Source: Rhodanobacteraceae bacterium
GTDB lineage: Bacteria > Pseudomonadota > Gammaproteobacteria > Xanthomonadales > SZUA-5
Direction of reading: 5' to 3'
DNA: 64,000 nt
Assembly (NCBI GenBank): GCA_024234055.1
Contig: JACKOW010000005.1
Span: forward strand, 124,001 to 188,000
The notes below the pieces were generated by a model, which was not told the origin of the DNA, did no database searches, and saw only the letters and a list, made by a program, of their open reading frames with translations. The position numbers and the translations under genes are program-made. The first letter of the stretch is position 1, and each line of letters begins with the position of its first letter. Shown one piece after another: positions 17,910 to 28,800 of this stretch.

Positions 17910-18278
17910 GATGCCCTCATTCGAAACCGTCGGCAAACACCACCCCTGACGCGCTCCGTTCCCAGGCGCCCACATCCGCTGCCGAACCCCGCGGGCGGCC
18001 GAGAATATCATCGGCGGGCATCTGATCAGCGCGGGTTGCGGAGAGGCGCGTACTCGGGGCGCGCCCTTGCCTTGATCAGGTCCGCTCGCAAAATGAGGCT
18101 TCTGCCCCGCTGCGGCCGCGCATAGTGCACCTCCTGCCCAGTCTGGATATGCCCATTTAAAACGGGAAACGGTCTGGTCAGGCAATGGGCGGAACTCGCG
18201 GGATGAAGCTTGCGGATTCCACCCGGGACTCACCTGACGCGCTAGTCTTGAAGGGGTTCTGCAGTCCGGAAGCAGTGC
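17910..18278. other. Divergent intergenic region between rnhA and sensor gene
   Basis: 369 bases without a supportable gene. It must carry promoters for rnhA and the GGDEF sensor gene. An AT-richer patch (ATTTAAAACGGG near 18154) is the most promoter-like part, but no confident consensus is visible. Confidence 0.4.
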
Positions 18279-21200
18279 ATGCGCTACGCCCTGCCAGGTT
18301 TGGGGCCAGTCCTGCCTCATGTATCACGCTACGCCCTGAGCGCGTGCCTGTGCGCGCTTGTCGCGCTGTTCGGGCCTTTGTCCGCCGCTGCGGAACTGGG
18401 CGAGCAGTTGGTCCAATCGATCGCCGACGACGACGCCATCCAGAATGGAATCGTGACCGCGCTGGCCCAGGATGCCGACGGCTTTGTGTGGATTGGCACC
18501 CAGAACGGATTGTTGCGCCATGACGGGTATCGCTTCCGTCGGTTGGCCTTGCGCGGCGAAGACAGCGAGTTGTCCGGCGGCGTCTTCGTGCGCCGATTGT
18601 GGCTGGCGCCGGACGGGCGCCTCTGGGTGGGCACCAATAGCGATGGTGCCGGCGTACTGGATCCGCGCACCGAGGAATACACTCCGTTTGCACCAGCTCC
18701 CGACACACCCGGCAGCCTGTCCAAGGGCCGGGTCGATGCTTTTGCGGCCGATGGCAAGGGCGGGGTCTGGATTGGCAGCGATGAAGGCCTGTACCGGTGG
18801 ACAGCCGGCCAGCCAGGACTGATTCGGCATGCCGCCTCCGGTACCGATGACGCGCTGGACGAGCAGGTCCACGTGCGCTCATTGCTGCTGGATCGCCAGG
18901 GCACGCTGTGGGTGGGCAGCTGGGACGGCATCAGCCGACTGGTGCCAGGCTCCGATCGATTTGAAGTGGTGGGATCGAGCCCAACCAGGCCCAGCCCGCT
19001 GGCAGGACAGGAAATCTGGGCGCTGTTCGAGGACCCGGGTGGACGGATCTGGTGGGGCAGCCGCGCGCTCGGCGCCGGCTGGGTGTCTGCGGACGGAACC
19101 GGGCTGTCCGTGCTTTCGCTGGGTGGCGACCAGGGCCTCAGCCACCCATGGGTCTCGAGTTTTGCGTGGTCATCCCAGGGAGAACTCTGGACAGGAAGTT
19201 ATGGCGGCGGCATCGATGTGCTCGACCCTGCCAGTGGGGACGTGATCCGACGACTGCAACACCGGCCCAGCGTGGGAACCACCCTCCGTCTCAACACCAT
19301 TGGTGCCTTGCTGTCAGACCAATCGGGTCTGATGTGGATAGGCACCTGGGGCGGCGGTTTGAACCGGGTGAATACGCGCAACCAGGCCTTTCGCATGCTG
19401 AGGCACATCCCCGACGACCCACGCTCGCTGAGCATGGAAGACATCCACGCCGTGCTGGAGCTGGATGACGGCCAGATCTGGGTGGGTACCGACGGTAACG
19501 GCATCGACATTCTCGATCTCGACTTGGGTGTGGTGGGCGGAATACGACCCGCCGCCGACCACGCCGGGGCCTTGCCGGACGGATCCGTCATCTCCTTGGC
19601 GCAAACGCCGGATCACACCGTCTGGGTGGGCACGCGGCAAGCCGGCTTGCTCAGCCACAATCGCCACACGGGTCAGTTCACCCCATGGTCGCTCAGCACC
19701 GGCAATGGGCAGGCGCAGATCCAGAGCTTGCTGGTAGCACCGGATCAGGCACTCTGGATCGGTACCAACAGCGGTTTGCAGCGGCTCGATCCGGCCTCGG
19801 GTCAGATCCGGACCTACGCCACCCGGGAGGCACCGCAGATTCCGTTCGCGGGTTCGGTGCACCCGCTGGCGATCACGCCCGACGGAACGCTGTGGGCGGG
19901 CACCGACAATGGCTTGTACGCGCTGGCACCCGGCGCCGATACCTTGGTGACGCTGCGCAGCGACAGCCATCAACCCGGTTCGCTGACGCACAACGATGTG
20001 AACGGACTCGTCGTTGACCCGCAAGGCGTGCTCTGGGTGGCGACGGCCCTGGGCATCGACAGACTATCCCGTTGGGACGGCCACAGCGCCAGATTTGAAT
20101 CCGTCAACGCGTTGCTGAATCGGCGGCCTGAACCTCTGGCCGGCAACCTGGTGGTGGCGGATGACGGCAGCATCTGGGATATCGGTGCCCGCATAGATCT
20201 CGGCAAGAATCAGATCAACCAGTTCACCCGCGCCGACGGCTTCGATGTGGGCGGCGGCTGGATCGGCGCCTACACGCGCACCCGCGACGGGCGTCTGCTG
20301 TTCGGCGGCCAGAGCGGATTGCTGATCGTGCATCCAGAGCGCTTCCAGCGCTGGGACTATCAGCCGCCGGTGAGGATCACCGCGCTGGAGGTCGATGGGG
20401 TGCCGCACCCCGGAACGCAACCTGCACCCCTGATGCTGTCGCCCCAGGCGCGTGGGTTTTCGATCGAGTTTGCCGCCCTGGACTATTCGGACCCGCCGAA
20501 TCTGCGCTATGCCTACCAGTTGGAGGGCTACGACCCGGATTGGATCGACATGTCTGCCGAGCGCAGGCTGGCCACCTTCACCAATCTGGATCCTGGCAGC
20601 TACACATTGCGGGTCAAGGCCAGCAATCGGTCGGGCGACTGGAGCCCCCACGTGCTGGCCTATCCGATCAACGTGGCTGCCGCATTCCACGAAACCATCG
20701 GGTTTCGCACGGCGCTGGTGCTGCTCGCCGCGCTCGGCCTGTACACGCTCTACCTGATCCGAATCAGGCATCTGGACGCAAGGGCAAGACAGCTTGAGGC
20801 GCTGGTCCAGGAAAGAACCCAGGGACTGGCCGCTGCCAATGCGGAACTGGCAAAGCTGGCCTACAGCGACCCGTTGACGCGCCTGCCCAATCGTCGCGCT
20901 TTTCTCGAAGCCGCCGATCGCGAAGCCTGTCGCCTTCCGCGCTCGCGCCAACCGCTCTCGATCGTCATGGGCGATATTGATCATTTCAAGTCGATCAATG
21001 ACACGCACGGCCATGAAAGCGGAGATCGAGTACTGCAGGAGATTGCCCGCCGCTTGAGCACTGCCGTCCGCGCCCAGGATATGGTCGCCCGTTGGGGCGG
21101 CGAGGAAATGATCGTCCTGCTGCCGGAATCCGATCTGGACGCAGCCCTGCTTGTCGCCGAAAAATGCCGACGCGCCGTGGAGAGCGAGCCGGTGGTGATG

Positions 21201-21386
21201 GAGGGTCTGTCACTGGCGCTGACGATGACCTTCGGCGCCAGCCAGCTGCACGACGGCGAGTCACTGCAGCACTGCATCCGACGGGCAGACGATGCCCTCT
21301 ACCGCGGCAAGGCCAAGGGTAGAAATCGCGTCTGTGCCGCCACTGACAATGTCGATCCCGATGCGGGTCAGCCCGCACGCCGGTAG
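18279..21386 (+). CDS. Periplasmic beta-propeller (Reg_prop/Y_Y_Y) sensor diguanylate cyclase
   Basis: 1035 residues. The start ATG 18279 follows GGAAG. A signal-like helix at about 17-38 is followed by two seven-bladed-propeller halves of Reg_prop repeats, recognised by many W(I/V)GT and LW(V/I)G motifs such as GFVWIGTQNGL and QIWVGTDGNGI. Next come a Y_Y_Y domain (about 690-800, YAYQLEGYDPDW), a membrane helix (about 808-826), a short coiled coil and a GGDEF domain. The active-site loop is GGEEM (about 938-942), a tolerated variant of GGDEF. The inhibitory RxxD (RAQD) is five residues upstream, so product inhibition by cyclic di-GMP is likely. It should turn a periplasmic ligand into cyclic di-GMP. 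Its stop overlaps the convergent reductase by 19 bases. Confidence 0.92.
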   Translation: MRYALPGLGPVLPHVSRYALSACLCALVALFGPLSAAAELGEQLVQSIADDDAIQNGIVTALAQDADGFVWIGTQNGLLRHDGYRFRRLALRGEDSELSGGVFVRRLWLAPDGRLWVGTNSDGAGVLDPRTEEYTPFAPAPDTPGSLSKGRVDAFAADGKGGVWIGSDEGLYRWTAGQPGLIRHAASGTDDALDEQVHVRSLLLDRQGTLWVGSWDGISRLVPGSDRFEVVGSSPTRPSPLAGQEIWALFEDPGGRIWWGSRALGAGWVSADGTGLSVLSLGGDQGLSHPWVSSFAWSSQGELWTGSYGGGIDVLDPASGDVIRRLQHRPSVGTTLRLNTIGALLSDQSGLMWIGTWGGGLNRVNTRNQAFRMLRHIPDDPRSLSMEDIHAVLELDDGQIWVGTDGNGIDILDLDLGVVGGIRPAADHAGALPDGSVISLAQTPDHTVWVGTRQAGLLSHNRHTGQFTPWSLSTGNGQAQIQSLLVAPDQALWIGTNSGLQRLDPASGQIRTYATREAPQIPFAGSVHPLAITPDGTLWAGTDNGLYALAPGADTLVTLRSDSHQPGSLTHNDVNGLVVDPQGVLWVATALGIDRLSRWDGHSARFESVNALLNRRPEPLAGNLVVADDGSIWDIGARIDLGKNQINQFTRADGFDVGGGWIGAYTRTRDGRLLFGGQSGLLIVHPERFQRWDYQPPVRITALEVDGVPHPGTQPAPLMLSPQARGFSIEFAALDYSDPPNLRYAYQLEGYDPDWIDMSAERRLATFTNLDPGSYTLRVKASNRSGDWSPHVLAYPINVAAAFHETIGFRTALVLLAALGLYTLYLIRIRHLDARARQLEALVQERTQGLAAANAELAKLAYSDPLTRLPNRRAFLEAADREACRLPRSRQPLSIVMGDIDHFKSINDTHGHESGDRVLQEIARRLSTAVRAQDMVARWGGEEMIVLLPESDLDAALLVAEKCRRAVESEPVVMEGLSLALTMTFGASQLHDGESLQHCIRRADDALYRGKAKGRNRVCAATDNVDPDAGQPARR

Positions 21387-21925
21387 TGCACGGCGATGGC
21401 GCCGTTGCGCAGCGCCTTCGCCGAAACCAGATCCAGACGTCTCGTGCTCGGCAGCCCGCCCGCGTACAGACTCGGACCGTGGCCCGCGATTCTGGGGTGG
21501 ACGAGAAATCGGTACTCGTCGATCAGGTCCAGCCGGTCCAATTCGGTGGCCAGCTTGCCACTCCCCAGAAGCACGCCGTCTGGCGTGGCCTGCTTGAGCG
21601 TCTGTATCCCAGTGCGCAGGTCGCCAGAGATGTGATGACTGTTCGACCACGGGAAGTCAGTTCGTGTCGACGACACCACGTACTTCGGCTTGGCCTCCAG
21701 ATTGACGGCCCAATCGCGCATCGCGGGCGGCGCCTCGACCTCGCCGCGAGCGACTGCCGGCCAGTAGGCCTCCATCATCTCGTAGGTGCTGCGCCCCCAC
21801 AGCATCGCCCCGCCCTGGTCCATGAGCTGGGTGAAAAACGCATGGGTTTCCTCGTCGGCAATGCCTTCCCGGTGGTCGACACAACCATCCAGCGTGAGGT
21901 TGATGCTGAAAGTCAGGATTCCCAT
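21368..21925 (-). CDS. RibD C-terminal-domain (dihydrofolate-reductase-like) protein
   Basis: 185 residues from ATG 21925, with GGAG upstream. It matches the stand-alone RibD_C/YyaP group of putative NADPH reductases: an N-terminal strand with SINLTLDG, MLWGRSTYEMMEAYWP, PKYVVSSTRTDFPWSNS and LLGSGKLATELDRLDLIDEY followed by a PRIAGHGPSL loop. These proteins have the dihydrofolate-reductase fold, but their substrates are mostly unknown. It is alone in this direction and overlaps the end of the GGDEF sensor gene. Confidence 0.85.
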   Translation of the reverse strand: MGILTFSINLTLDGCVDHREGIADEETHAFFTQLMDQGGAMLWGRSTYEMMEAYWPAVARGEVEAPPAMRDWAVNLEAKPKYVVSSTRTDFPWSNSHHISGDLRTGIQTLKQATPDGVLLGSGKLATELDRLDLIDEYRFLVHPRIAGHGPSLYAGGLPSTRRLDLVSAKALRNGAIAVHYRRAG

Positions 21926-22384
21926 GCTGTGCTCCGTTCTAGATCTGACCGCGTTCCCGCCGATCGTCCTGCGCGCAGGATGCCATGAACGCGCCAGACC
22001 GCATCGTACGAGCGCCCAGTGGCTGGGCATTCGCCTGTGCAGTCATGGTTCGGCTCCAACTGGTGTTCGACTGGATGCAGCCGTGACCCTGGTTGAGGTG
22101 GGGGCGGCACCCTTGGCGATGGCCGACGAGCCGATCGCGGCAACGGAACCCACGCCGCCTGCGCCCCACGCGCAGCCAATGCCTGCTCCGGACTCGGCGG
22201 CATCTGCCCGTCGGCGTTTGCCGGTCGCGGCGACGCTGCTGGCGATCGCCCTATCACTGTCATCGCCCGCGCGCTGTGACCGGCGCCGAGGATGCCCGAA
22301 CTACAGAGCCTGCTGGACGATCCGGTCATCGGCATTGACCTGCGCCCACCGCAATCAGTGCGCGCTTCGCCACCTCACTCCCAT
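21926..22384. other. Gene-free stretch between RibD_C gene and S1 protease
   Basis: About 460 bases. Several frames are open because of the GC content. One forward frame (about 22080-22270) has a Pro/Ala-rich run followed by a hydrophobic patch, but it lacks a ribosome site and a plausible end. It may be decayed coding DNA; nothing firm is seen. Confidence 0.4.
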
Positions 22385-23191
22385 TCAAGGCTGCGAGGAG
22401 ATGACGCCTTCAATCCAGGCAATGTAATGGCTCAGGCGTACATTGCAGCTGATCTGACCATAGCGCCCAGGGATCCTCACGGTGCTCTGGGGGTCGCTCC
22501 AGGAGGTGAGTCCAGCCAATCGTTGATCTTCGCCGACCTGCATGAGAACGGGCCCGCCACTGTCACCGCTGCCTGACCCGCCCTCCAGGGGCAGAGCGTT
22601 CGAGGGCTGGTCGAACTGGTAGCAGAACCAGCGACCATGAGCGCTGCTCACCTTGTTCTGCGCCAGTCGCAGCTCCGTGCGGTGGGAACTGCTGAACTCG
22701 TAACCACTCACTCCGTCACCGGTAGCGCCCTTGCCCAGAATCTTGATGATCCTCCCGAACTCGTCGTCACTCTGGTAGATGGCAACCGGCGCGACGTCGG
22801 TTACTGGCTCCGCCAGTTTCAACAAGGCAATGTCATCCGAGGAGGAGAGCAGTACTCTGAACAGCGTCCAGTCCCAAGTGGCCAGTGCCTGGTCCAGCAG
22901 ATCCTGAGGTGGCTTTCGGTATCCGGGGTGCGTCAGGCAACGCTCCACGTCTCTCGGTTTCCCATCGATGGTCACCTGCTTGATCTCGGCTTGCCAGCCG
23001 ATCGCATGCGCAGCGGTGACCACCCATTGCGGGGCAATGAGCACGCCATGCCCTTCTCCCGGCAAATCCACCAGCGCCGGAAACTCGGATGCCGGCACTC
23101 GATACTTCGAGTCGTCAACGTCGTCTCGAATGACGATTGCGCTGGCACTGAAGGGCACCAGCAGCAGCGCGAGCAACAAGAGTCTGGGCAT
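22385..23191 (-). CDS. Secreted trypsin-like (S1) serine protease
   Basis: 268 residues from ATG 23191, with AAGGAA seven bases upstream. The signal peptide is RLLLLALLLVPFSASA. The chymotrypsin-fold triad is visible: His62 in VVTAAHAIG, Asp120 in SSDDIALLK, Ser211 in GSGDSGGPV. A Cys pair (about 85 and 190) could form a disulfide. There is no PDZ or other domain. It probably acts outside the cytoplasm as a protein-degrading enzyme. It is divergent from the secreted protein at 23559. Confidence 0.9.
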   Translation of the reverse strand: MPRLLLLALLLVPFSASAIVIRDDVDDSKYRVPASEFPALVDLPGEGHGVLIAPQWVVTAAHAIGWQAEIKQVTIDGKPRDVERCLTHPGYRKPPQDLLDQALATWDWTLFRVLLSSSDDIALLKLAEPVTDVAPVAIYQSDDEFGRIIKILGKGATGDGVSGYEFSSSHRTELRLAQNKVSSAHGRWFCYQFDQPSNALPLEGGSGSGDSGGPVLMQVGEDQRLAGLTSWSDPQSTVRIPGRYGQISCNVRLSHYIAWIEGVISSQP

Positions 23192-23558
23192 ACGCGGTTC
23201 CTTTGACGCAGGCTGCAAACATGAATCTTCTCGCCTCCGGCCACAAGCCAATTCGGCGAAGCAGTCCCTGGTTCACCCGAAACACGGGAAGGGGCGCGCG
23301 CCGAGAAAAGCAACGACAAACCATACCGAAGCCGGCAGACGGATCCCACTTTCGGCCAAGCGCAAAGCCCAGACCGAGCCCCGTGCGCGGCAAGCGGTGG
23401 CATCCGCACGTTGGAACCATGCAGGTGCCACCCTGATCGGGACACAGCTTGCACCTTCGTCGGCGATGGCAGTGGAGGGCCAGCGCGACTTCCGACTGGG
23501 TTGAACAGACCAGACCAGCGTCGTAGTGTAGCAAAATGCAAATTTGCCAGGGTGGCCT
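23192..23558. other. Divergent intergenic region
   Basis: About 370 bases between two divergent secreted-protein genes, with no gene supported. The AT-rich patch around 23528-23546 (GCAAAATGCAAATTTGCC) contains a near-palindromic GCAAATTTGC that could be part of a promoter or operator for the gene at 23559. Confidence 0.4.
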
Positions 23559-25814
23559 GTGAGAACTGTTGGATTTCTGCTCTTGTGGGCGCTGGCGCTG
23601 GACGTTTTTGCCCAGTATTCCTCGCAACAACTCGTTGCGCATTGGCCTGCGGCGCCGAGGCCAATGCTCGGCCGTTCCCATGCCTTGCTGAACGGACCAG
23701 GGTCCAGTGAGTACCGGATGGTCAGCGCCAGCGGAACATTGCATCTGGCCAGAGGCCACTGGGGCGAGGGCCCTGAAACTGCGCTTCCCGAATCCAGCTT
23801 CGCTGTCTCTGCAGGCATCCGCACCACCGCAGTGCCTGCCGGCGACGGTTCGACGACGGTGCTGTCTGACTGCCGCTTGCTGCGCTATGACGCCAACTTC
23901 CGCCCTGTGTTCAGAACCGGTCCGCTGCAGCTGACCACCCTCCAGGATCCGGGTTGTTATGCCCTGGCAACGACCGCCAACGGCAGCACCTTCGTGCGCG
24001 ACAGCGGCAATGGCGTGCTGGTGATCGACGCTGCTGGCGTGCAGCAGGATCCGCTGCCCCTGCCCTTGCCCTCTGGAACTGATCTGGACGCCTACGCCCT
24101 GGTCACCGTCGGCGACCGTGTCGTGGTCGCGGGCAGCGCTGGCAATCAGCGCCCCTGGATAGGCCTCGCCAATGTAGCGGGGCAACTGCTCTGGAGTCAT
24201 GTCATCGACACCCCCGACAGCATCTCTTGGTCGGCACGGCTGGCGAGCGAAGGCGGTGAAATCCACGCGCTGTTCGCAACGACTGATCCCGGCGGCGCAA
24301 GAGTCCTGCTGCGGCGCTACGATGTCGATGGCAATGAACTGCCAACGGGACACCTCGATACCGTGGTTTCCGCATACCCGGACACGCGCTTGATCGCGCG
24401 CGGTGGCAGCACGGTGATCGATACCAACGATGGTCGCCTGTTGCGGTGGCGCACGGGACAGCCGGCACCTTCCGTGATCGAGGCGCCAGGTTCGACCAGT
24501 TTCCATGGCTTCGACCTGGATGCTGCAGGGCGCATCTTTGCCATCGCCGAGCAACAACTGCTGCGCTACGAGTCGGATGGCAGCCTCGGTGCCGTCGTCA
24601 ACACCGGCCCCACGCTGCGTCCGCTGCAGCTGGCCGCGATTGACGACAACAAGATCGTCGTATCAGCCTGGCAGGACGACGCGGGGCAGCTGGGCATCGC
24701 CCAGTTTGACGCCGATCTGGTCCTGCAGCGCGTTGATCCCTTGATGGGGGTGCCTCGCATCGCGCTCACGCGCTATGCAGAAGGCGGCGCGCTGCGCTAC
24801 TTGATTGCCAGCGACTATGAAACCCTGGCCAGTCGCGTCAATTCGCTCTTGATCGCAACCGACGCCCAGGGCCGCGAGCTCTGGCGTCGGCTTGGGGATT
24901 TCAGCATTCTGGCTGCCGACACCGATGGCGTGTGGACCATCCGCGACCAGAGCGCAGTGCGTTTTGCCGCCACCGGCGAGGAGATCGGAAGCCAGGATCT
25001 GACAGCATATGTGCAAGCGGGACAGTTCCCGCGCTTTCATGCAGGGCAGGCTGGCGAGGCCTTCCTGGACAGCAATGTGGTTCCGGGGGCGCCGGGCGAA
25101 TGTCGAGTGATCGTGGTGACGGTTGCGGGCCTCAATCCGCTGGTGAGTGGCCCCTGCGGTGGACAACGTGCGATCAGCCGCGATGGCGAGCTGTTGAAGG
25201 TATTCCAGGGCGCGCTGGTGCGAACGCGCCGCGACGGAACACAGCGCTACTCGGCGCCGCTGATAGACGGCGAGAGCAACTTCTTGCCTCAGGCGGATGG
25301 TTCCGCTGTGCTCCTTGGAATGTCCAACTGGCGACTGATCTCGGCAGATGGCGAAGTACGCTGGTTGCTGCCGCGCTCGACTGCACCGAATGAAGTCGAC
25401 GAGCTGTTTCTGGGTTCGGAGCTTGTCTATCGAGTGTTCGGGTCGGCACCGGTCATGGTCAGCCAGCATCGACTGGCGGACGGTGTCCTCCTTGGCCAAA
25501 CCCAGCTGGGCCACGTCAGCCCGAACCTGCTGAATATCGGCGCTGGACGGGTGGATGCGGAGGGACGCCTGCTGCTGGTTGGCCAGGATCGCGTCGACAA
25601 TGACAACTGGATACTCACCACACACGTGGTCGAGCCCGATCTGTCGCTGCGCGTGCCGCAAGTTTGGGCGCGCGGTGCGAGCAATGTAAGGGGCGTCTGG
25701 AGCGACAATGGCGCCGTCTATGCGGCAATCGGTTCGCCGCTGGACCACCGCCAGATCCGACCCGCGATCATCCGTGCAGCTGGCGAAATCTGGGTCGACG
25801 GATTCGAGGATTGA
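23559..25814 (+). CDS. Large secreted protein, probable beta-propeller, with C-terminal DGFED motif
   Basis: 751 residues. The GTG start at 23559 follows AGGGTGG and opens a clean signal peptide (RTVGFLLLWALALDVFAQ). The body is Gly/Asp-rich beta structure with many irregular repeats (GRIFAIAEQQLLRYESDGSL, GGALRYLIASDYETLAS), like WD or PQQ-type propellers but too diverged to place by eye. The last residues are EIWVDGFED; a short DGFE-type tail is common on exported proteins of Xanthomonadales and may be a sorting or anchoring mark. No catalytic motif was found. It ends 17 bases before the convergent BNR-repeat gene. Function unknown. Confidence 0.8.
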   Translation: MRTVGFLLLWALALDVFAQYSSQQLVAHWPAAPRPMLGRSHALLNGPGSSEYRMVSASGTLHLARGHWGEGPETALPESSFAVSAGIRTTAVPAGDGSTTVLSDCRLLRYDANFRPVFRTGPLQLTTLQDPGCYALATTANGSTFVRDSGNGVLVIDAAGVQQDPLPLPLPSGTDLDAYALVTVGDRVVVAGSAGNQRPWIGLANVAGQLLWSHVIDTPDSISWSARLASEGGEIHALFATTDPGGARVLLRRYDVDGNELPTGHLDTVVSAYPDTRLIARGGSTVIDTNDGRLLRWRTGQPAPSVIEAPGSTSFHGFDLDAAGRIFAIAEQQLLRYESDGSLGAVVNTGPTLRPLQLAAIDDNKIVVSAWQDDAGQLGIAQFDADLVLQRVDPLMGVPRIALTRYAEGGALRYLIASDYETLASRVNSLLIATDAQGRELWRRLGDFSILAADTDGVWTIRDQSAVRFAATGEEIGSQDLTAYVQAGQFPRFHAGQAGEAFLDSNVVPGAPGECRVIVVTVAGLNPLVSGPCGGQRAISRDGELLKVFQGALVRTRRDGTQRYSAPLIDGESNFLPQADGSAVLLGMSNWRLISADGEVRWLLPRSTAPNEVDELFLGSELVYRVFGSAPVMVSQHRLADGVLLGQTQLGHVSPNLLNIGAGRVDAEGRLLLVGQDRVDNDNWILTTHVVEPDLSLRVPQVWARGASNVRGVWSDNGAVYAAIGSPLDHRQIRPAIIRAAGEIWVDGFED

Positions 25815-25830
25815 AATCCCGGTCGCGGCG

Positions 25831-28800
25831 CTACTTCCAGTTCGGCACCCGACCTGGTGTCCACGGCGCACCGGCGGCTTCCGCGGAATTCTCCAGGGCC
25901 ACCAGATCGGTCAGGATCAGCTGCCGCAGTTGCGCCAGCACAGGACCGAACTGCTCGGCTGCGATCTCGTAGTTTCGCCGATGCGTTGCGGTGGCGTCGG
26001 CGCTGGAATACCAGTGGCCGTAGATCACCTGACTGACGCGCGAAAGAATGGTGCTTGGCGTGGGCTCGCCCTTGCTGGCCCGCACTGAATCGCCCACCAA
26101 TGCCACCTGCAGGTCCTTGAGCTGCCCTTCGAGTTCGCGCGCGCGCGCGGCCAGCGCTGGATCTGCGCGCGGCGCGTCCATCAACGCCTGCTTGAGATGA
26201 TAGATGCGAATCTGCGCCTCGCCAGCGGCGCTGACGGCGCCGAGTGCCGCGCGCTGCAACTCGCTGGTCTGCAATTGGAAGGCCAGCAGCGCCTCCCGAT
26301 CTGCGGGCGGCAGGCTGTCTCCACCCAAAGGCGCTGCAGCGAAAGCCTGTGGCTCGCCCAGCGATTGCATGGCCCCATCCACGCGTAGCGCCATCGACAC
26401 CCGATACTGCCCCGGCGCCACCAGTGGACCGGCCGGATCCGGGAACCAGGGATCGCGCTCGACCGGTAGCAAATTGGTCGGATCAGGCGCTGGATAGCGC
26501 AGATCCCAGCTGACCCGCTGCAGACCCGCCTTGGCCGGCCCTTCGATACGGCGCACGACCTGGCCATCAGCATCACTGACCGTCAGCACCACCACTGGCG
26601 GCTCTTCGCGATCCTCACGCTTGAGCGCATCCCAGGATGGGTACGGCGTGTCCTCGCCTTTCTCCGCACGCGCCTTCTCGATTTTCTGGCGGGCCTGTTG
26701 GCGCGTTTGCGGCTCGTCCTTGAGGTAGTAGGTAAAGGTCGCCCCCAGCGGCGGATTCGGCGCCACGAAGAACTGATCCCCGTTGAAGCCCTTGCCGGTC
26801 AAGCCGAAAGGCGCGCTCTGCGCGTAGGTGAAGGCCGTTTTGACCGGAAACAGCAGGCCCGGCTGGCTCAGCGTTGCCGCGCTGATCTCGCGCAGCGGCG
26901 AATAGTCGTCAAGCACGTAGAAACCGCGGCCGAAAGTTGCCGCGACCAGATCATTCTCCCTTCGCTGAATGGCCAGATCGCGCACCTGGATGGTCGGCAT
27001 GCCGCCCTTGAGCTGGATCCAGCGCTGGCCCTGATCGGGGCTGAAGTAGAGGCCGAATTCGGTACCGGCAAAAAGCAGCGAGCCCTGCACATGATCCTCG
27101 ACCAGCGCGTAAACACTGCCGCGCTCGGGCAAGCCGGTGGTGATCGCACGCCAGCTCTTGCCAAGATCAGTACTGCGCAGCAGATAGGGCTTGAAATCAC
27201 CATTCTTGTGATTGTCGAAGGCGGCATACACGGTGTTGGCAGCGTGCTGCGAGAACAGCACGCGCGACACGTAGGTGCGCTCGGGCACACCAGGGAAGCG
27301 GTCGATCTTGCGCCAGCTGTCGCCACCATCGGCGGAAATCTGGATCAATCCATCATCGGTGCCAACCGCCAGCAAGCCTTCGGTCATGCGGCTCTCGTCC
27401 AGTGCCACGATGTTGCCGTAGAAGGAGGTCGAGGCGTTCTTGGCCACCGCATCCACACCCCAGACACGGCCCATCACCTTGAGCTGATTGCGGTCGATCT
27501 GTCGGGTCAGATCGCCGCTGACAGGCGTCCATGAATTGCCGCGGTCATCGCTGCGGAACACACGCTGCGCGGCGAAATACAGTCGCGTGTGCTGGTGCGG
27601 GCTGATGATCACCGGCGAATCCCAGTTCCAGCGCAACGGCGTCTCATCGGCGCCGGCCTGCGGCTGCACGTCCACCGATTCGCCGGTGCGCCGGTCATAA
27701 CGCACCAGCACTGCATGCTGCGCCTGGGAATAGACGATGTTCTCGTCGGTGGGATCAACCACGGTCTGGAAACCATCGCCTTCCAGGGTGATGAACCAGT
27801 CGGAATTGACGATGCCGTGGGTGGTGCGCGTGCGCGACGGCCCGCCGACCGAGTTGTTGTCCTGAGTCCCGCCGTAGATGTTGTAAAACGGCGCGGCATT
27901 GTCCAGCCCGACCTTGTAGAACTGCGACAGCGGCAGATTGCGGAACCACTGCCAGGTGCCGCCGCGGTCAAAACTCTGATAGACGCCGCCATCGCAACCG
28001 GCCAGCAGGTGGTCGGTGTTGTCGGGATCAATCCACAGCACGTGATTGTCGACGTGCTTGTGCTTCTCGCCAACCCGACGCATGGTCTTGCCGCCGTCGT
28101 CGCTGACCTGCATCCAGGTGTCCATCGAGTAGAAGCGATCGACCACCTTGGGATCTGCAAACAGTTCGTTGTAGTACTGCCCACTGCTGGTCACATAGTC
28201 GGAGCGCTTTTCCCAGTTCTCGCCGGCATCGGTGGACCGGTACAGACCGCCATCCTTGCCAGCGGCGTCCATCACCGCGTAGATCGTGTCCGGATCGGCC
28301 GGGGAGATCGCCAGGCCAATGCGCCCGATGTCACTCTTCGGCAATCCATTGCTGATCTGGCGCCAGGTCTGACCACCATCCGTGGATTTGCGCAGGCCCG
28401 ACTCGGGACCGCCGTTGATCACGGTCCAGACGTGCCGACGTCGCTGATAGGTAGAGGCAAACATCACATCGGGATTGCGCGGATCCAGATGCACCTCGGT
28501 AACACCCGTGTTCTCCGAGGTCTCGAAGGCCTTGCTCCAGGTCAGGCCGCCATCGCGGGTGACAAACAGGCCGCGTTCGCCACCGGCTGACCACAGTGGC
28601 CCCTGCGCGGCCACCCAGACCACATTGGAATCACGCGGATCAACCACGATCCTGGAAATGTGCTCGGAGCTTTTCAGCCCCATATTGGTCCAGGTGGTGC
28701 CGCCATCCAGCGATTTGTAGACGCCATCGCCATAGGACACGCTGCGCTGCGCATTGTTCTCGCCACTACCCACCCAGATCACCAGCGGGTTGTTCGGATC

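Noticed and set aside
24663..25871. 402-codon minus-strand frame opposite the secreted propeller gene
   Set aside because: No start signal or domain; the plus strand has a signal peptide and ribosome site.
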